From positions 432,621 through 496,620 of the forward strand of contig CP006977.1 of the NCBI GenBank assembly GCA_000508305.1: a stretch of 64,000 nt of DNA, given 5' to 3'. The position numbers were made by a program, and so were the translations under genes. Below the pieces are notes generated by a model that was not told the origin of the DNA, made no database searches, and worked only from the letters and a program-made list of their open reading frames with translations. Below are positions 62,771 through 64,000 of the stretch, in pieces. Each line of letters begins with the position of its first letter. Within the stretch, counting starts at the first letter, position 1. Origin of the DNA: Sulfolobus acidocaldarius SUSAZ. Lineage in GTDB: Archaea; Thermoproteota; Thermoprotei_A; Sulfolobales; Sulfolobaceae.

Positions 62771-63928
62771 TTAATCTCCTGATGGTCCGCTTTTTTCTTT
62801 TGAATAGATACTTTCTTTCACCTTATACACATCGCTCTCTTTTTTAAACCTAGACCTCAATTTTTCAAGTATAATTGGCAGAGTCGTATATTCCATTTCA
62901 GTAGGCTCCAATCTATGAGGCATAAATGGACCGTGCCTTCTCATATAATCTGTAATGGTATTTGCTAATCTTCTAACTTCATCAAAAGCAGGATCATCAA
63001 ATAAATCTGATGGACCTACTAACTTTCCATTTTTAACGTTAAAACCTAACCCTATAAGCCTTGGGGGACCATCAAATCTAGTAGCCCTAGCATCTCTCTG
63101 AGATACTGGAATAAGAGGACCATAGTGACTACCTCTCATCCAACCAGGAACAAGATGAGGTAGCGTAAATGCCTCTAGAGCTTCACCTAATGCAGGCAAA
63201 CCATGTTGCAATCTAACTATGGTTACTGGATCGTCTTTTCCTACATACTTTCCTGCAATCAAATTTAATCTTTCTATAGATACTACAGCTCCTAAAAGGT
63301 TATCCTCACTTCTATATATTCTTCTAATTACATATCTTGACGGAGTTCCGATTAAGGCTAGTAGATCATAAAGCTCTAGAGGAGCGTTTAACACAACTGC
63401 TTCTCCCTGGTATACATCTAGAACTTCAAATTTGAATCCGTTATGCATAGTCGGATCTATTACAAGACCTGGCGTATTAAATGGGTCTGCAAACATTTTA
63501 TAGAGAGGCAAGTTAAAGGCTCCAGGTTCTGTCTTATCTGCCATAAATATAGCTATAGGCTCTGACGGTCTTTCCTCTACTTCTATCTCAGCTACACCTG
63601 GTCCTAGCCCTCTAACATTTCCTGAGAAGGAGTCTGATAAAAGATCCTGACCAGCTGCGTATAAACCTAACTCCTTTGCAACCTTTGCTGCCTCTTTAAA
63701 AGCGTTCCAAGCAGTTTCATGAACCTTAGTATCCAGTTCTCCTCTAGTATGAGTCATTATGAGCTCTAGGTCATCACCCACGTGAGTTATGTAATAATCT
63801 ATAAGTAGACCTTGACTCTTGGCTTCAGCTAGAACTTTACTTGCTGCTGCCATAGTATCTGGATGTACAACATGATGTCCAGCTAAACTGCCTATATCTG
63901 CTTTTATTACACTAATTGTTGTTTTCAT
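62771..63928 (-). CDS. fbp: Fructose-1,6-bisphosphate aldolase/phosphatase
   Basis: Bifunctional gluconeogenic enzyme of 385 residues that condenses triose phosphates and dephosphorylates FBP. The metal-rich N-terminus SVIKADIGSLAGHHVVHPDT, GQDLLSDSFSGNVRGLGPG and PTMHNGFKFEVLDVYQGEAV are characteristic of archaeal FBPA/P. A TATA element AACTTATATTATTTT is centred about 25 bp upstream of the ATG, implying a leaderless message. It ends 45 bp before rps17e. Confidence 0.96.
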   Translation of the reverse strand: MKTTISVIKADIGSLAGHHVVHPDTMAAASKVLAEAKSQGLLIDYYITHVGDDLELIMTHTRGELDTKVHETAWNAFKEAAKVAKELGLYAAGQDLLSDSFSGNVRGLGPGVAEIEVEERPSEPIAIFMADKTEPGAFNLPLYKMFADPFNTPGLVIDPTMHNGFKFEVLDVYQGEAVVLNAPLELYDLLALIGTPSRYVIRRIYRSEDNLLGAVVSIERLNLIAGKYVGKDDPVTIVRLQHGLPALGEALEAFTLPHLVPGWMRGSHYGPLIPVSQRDARATRFDGPPRLIGLGFNVKNGKLVGPSDLFDDPAFDEVRRLANTITDYMRRHGPFMPHRLEPTEMEYTTLPIILEKLRSRFKKESDVYKVKESIYSKEKSGPSGD

Positions 63929-63945
63929 TACCCATTTTTTACCTT

Positions 63946-63960
63946 AAAATAATATAAGTT
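63946..63960 (-). promoter_or_regulatory. TATA box of the FBP aldolase/phosphatase gene
   Basis: The minus-strand AT box AACTTATATTATTTT lies 18-32 bp upstream of the ATG, with its centre at the expected 25 bp for a leaderless transcript. Confidence 0.6.
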
Positions 63961-64000
63961 TTATGTAGATTCCTCTTCCCTAGAGATTTTCATAGAATAA
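63961..64000 (-). CDS. Possible C-terminal end of an upstream gene
   Basis: At the window edge the minus strand reads YSMKISREEEST followed by TAA. The charged tail looks like a protein C-terminus, but only 12 codons are visible, so this is a weak call. Confidence 0.3.
   Translation of the reverse strand, partial: YSMKISREEEST

Overview
The window is the housekeeping core of a crenarchaeal chromosome, almost certainly Sulfolobus and most like S. acidocaldarius. The reasons are the low G+C content, frequent GTG/TTG starts, GGTGA-type Shine-Dalgarno sites inside operons beside leaderless first genes, tRNA introns at the anticodon 37/38 boundary, and crenarchaeal markers: Rpo8/RpoG, TFB3, TF55-beta thermosome, PsmB2, a separate PUA protein beside an archaeosine transglycosylase, Urm1, and bifunctional FBP aldolase/phosphatase. 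Genes are packed with 1-20 bp gaps or overlaps.

Layout. (1) 1-18000, minus strand: the S10/spc/alpha-type ribosomal superoperon, read from rpl3 (14018) down to rpl34e (cut by the window start), with RNase P Rnp1, secY, adk and a DUF106/YidC-like membrane protein. ileS and a SPOUT methyltransferase lie upstream. (2) 18000-22900, minus: leuB, a DUF447 protein, a HAD hydrolase and EF-2. (3) 22905-30834, minus: the archaeal exosome superoperon (rpl15e, a COG1325 RNA-binding protein, rnp3, rnp2, a C/D-box sRNA, psmA, SBDS, rrp4, rrp41, rrp42, rpl37ae, Brix, pcc1, pfdB, xpf). (4) 30898-43000: a YchF-like GTPase, a sugar nucleotidylyltransferase, rps3ae, trmJ, a HemK-like methyltransferase, ksgA, DUF655, rpoF, rpl21e, tRNAs, the FttA/aCPSF1 terminator nuclease, egsA, an FKBP, rpl37e and speE. 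(5) 43000-46790: intron-bearing tRNAs, ahcY, then a decay zone holding an MscS gene with an in-frame stop, two broken minus-strand ORFs, and the N-terminal remnant of an SSV-type integrase running into tRNA-Val(GAC). (6) 46791-50802, minus: a DUF2122/SPOUT-like protein, a C5-cytosine methyltransferase, TFE, aTrm56 (apparent AUA start), HflX and MBF1. (7) 50874-57800: PAN with a PUA protein and a PAC2 protein, tgtA, SmAP3, rpoG, psmB2, hisS and a probable tRNA-splicing endonuclease structural subunit. (8) 57856-64000: TFB3, thermosome beta, a membrane-anchored HerA-like ATPase, a Cgi121-like protein, Urm1, eS17 and FBP aldolase/phosphatase.

Together these genes run translation (ribosome, EF-2, two aminoacyl-tRNA synthetases, tRNA modification), RNA processing and decay (exosome, three RNase P proteins, FttA, splicing-endonuclease subunit), transcription (RpoF, RpoG, TFE, TFB3, MBF1) and protein quality control (PsmA/PsmB2/PAN/PAC2, prefoldin, thermosome, FKBP, Urm1).

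The most unusual content is the 44.8-46.8 kb decay zone with a provirus or plasmid scar, the compact C/D sRNA that overlaps the rnp2 stop codon, the aTrm56 gene lacking any ATG/GTG/TTG at its conserved N-terminus, and a C5-methyltransferase embedded in a translation/tRNA-modification gene string. Most start choices are inferred from spacing, Shine-Dalgarno sites or family N-termini, and no database search was possible.
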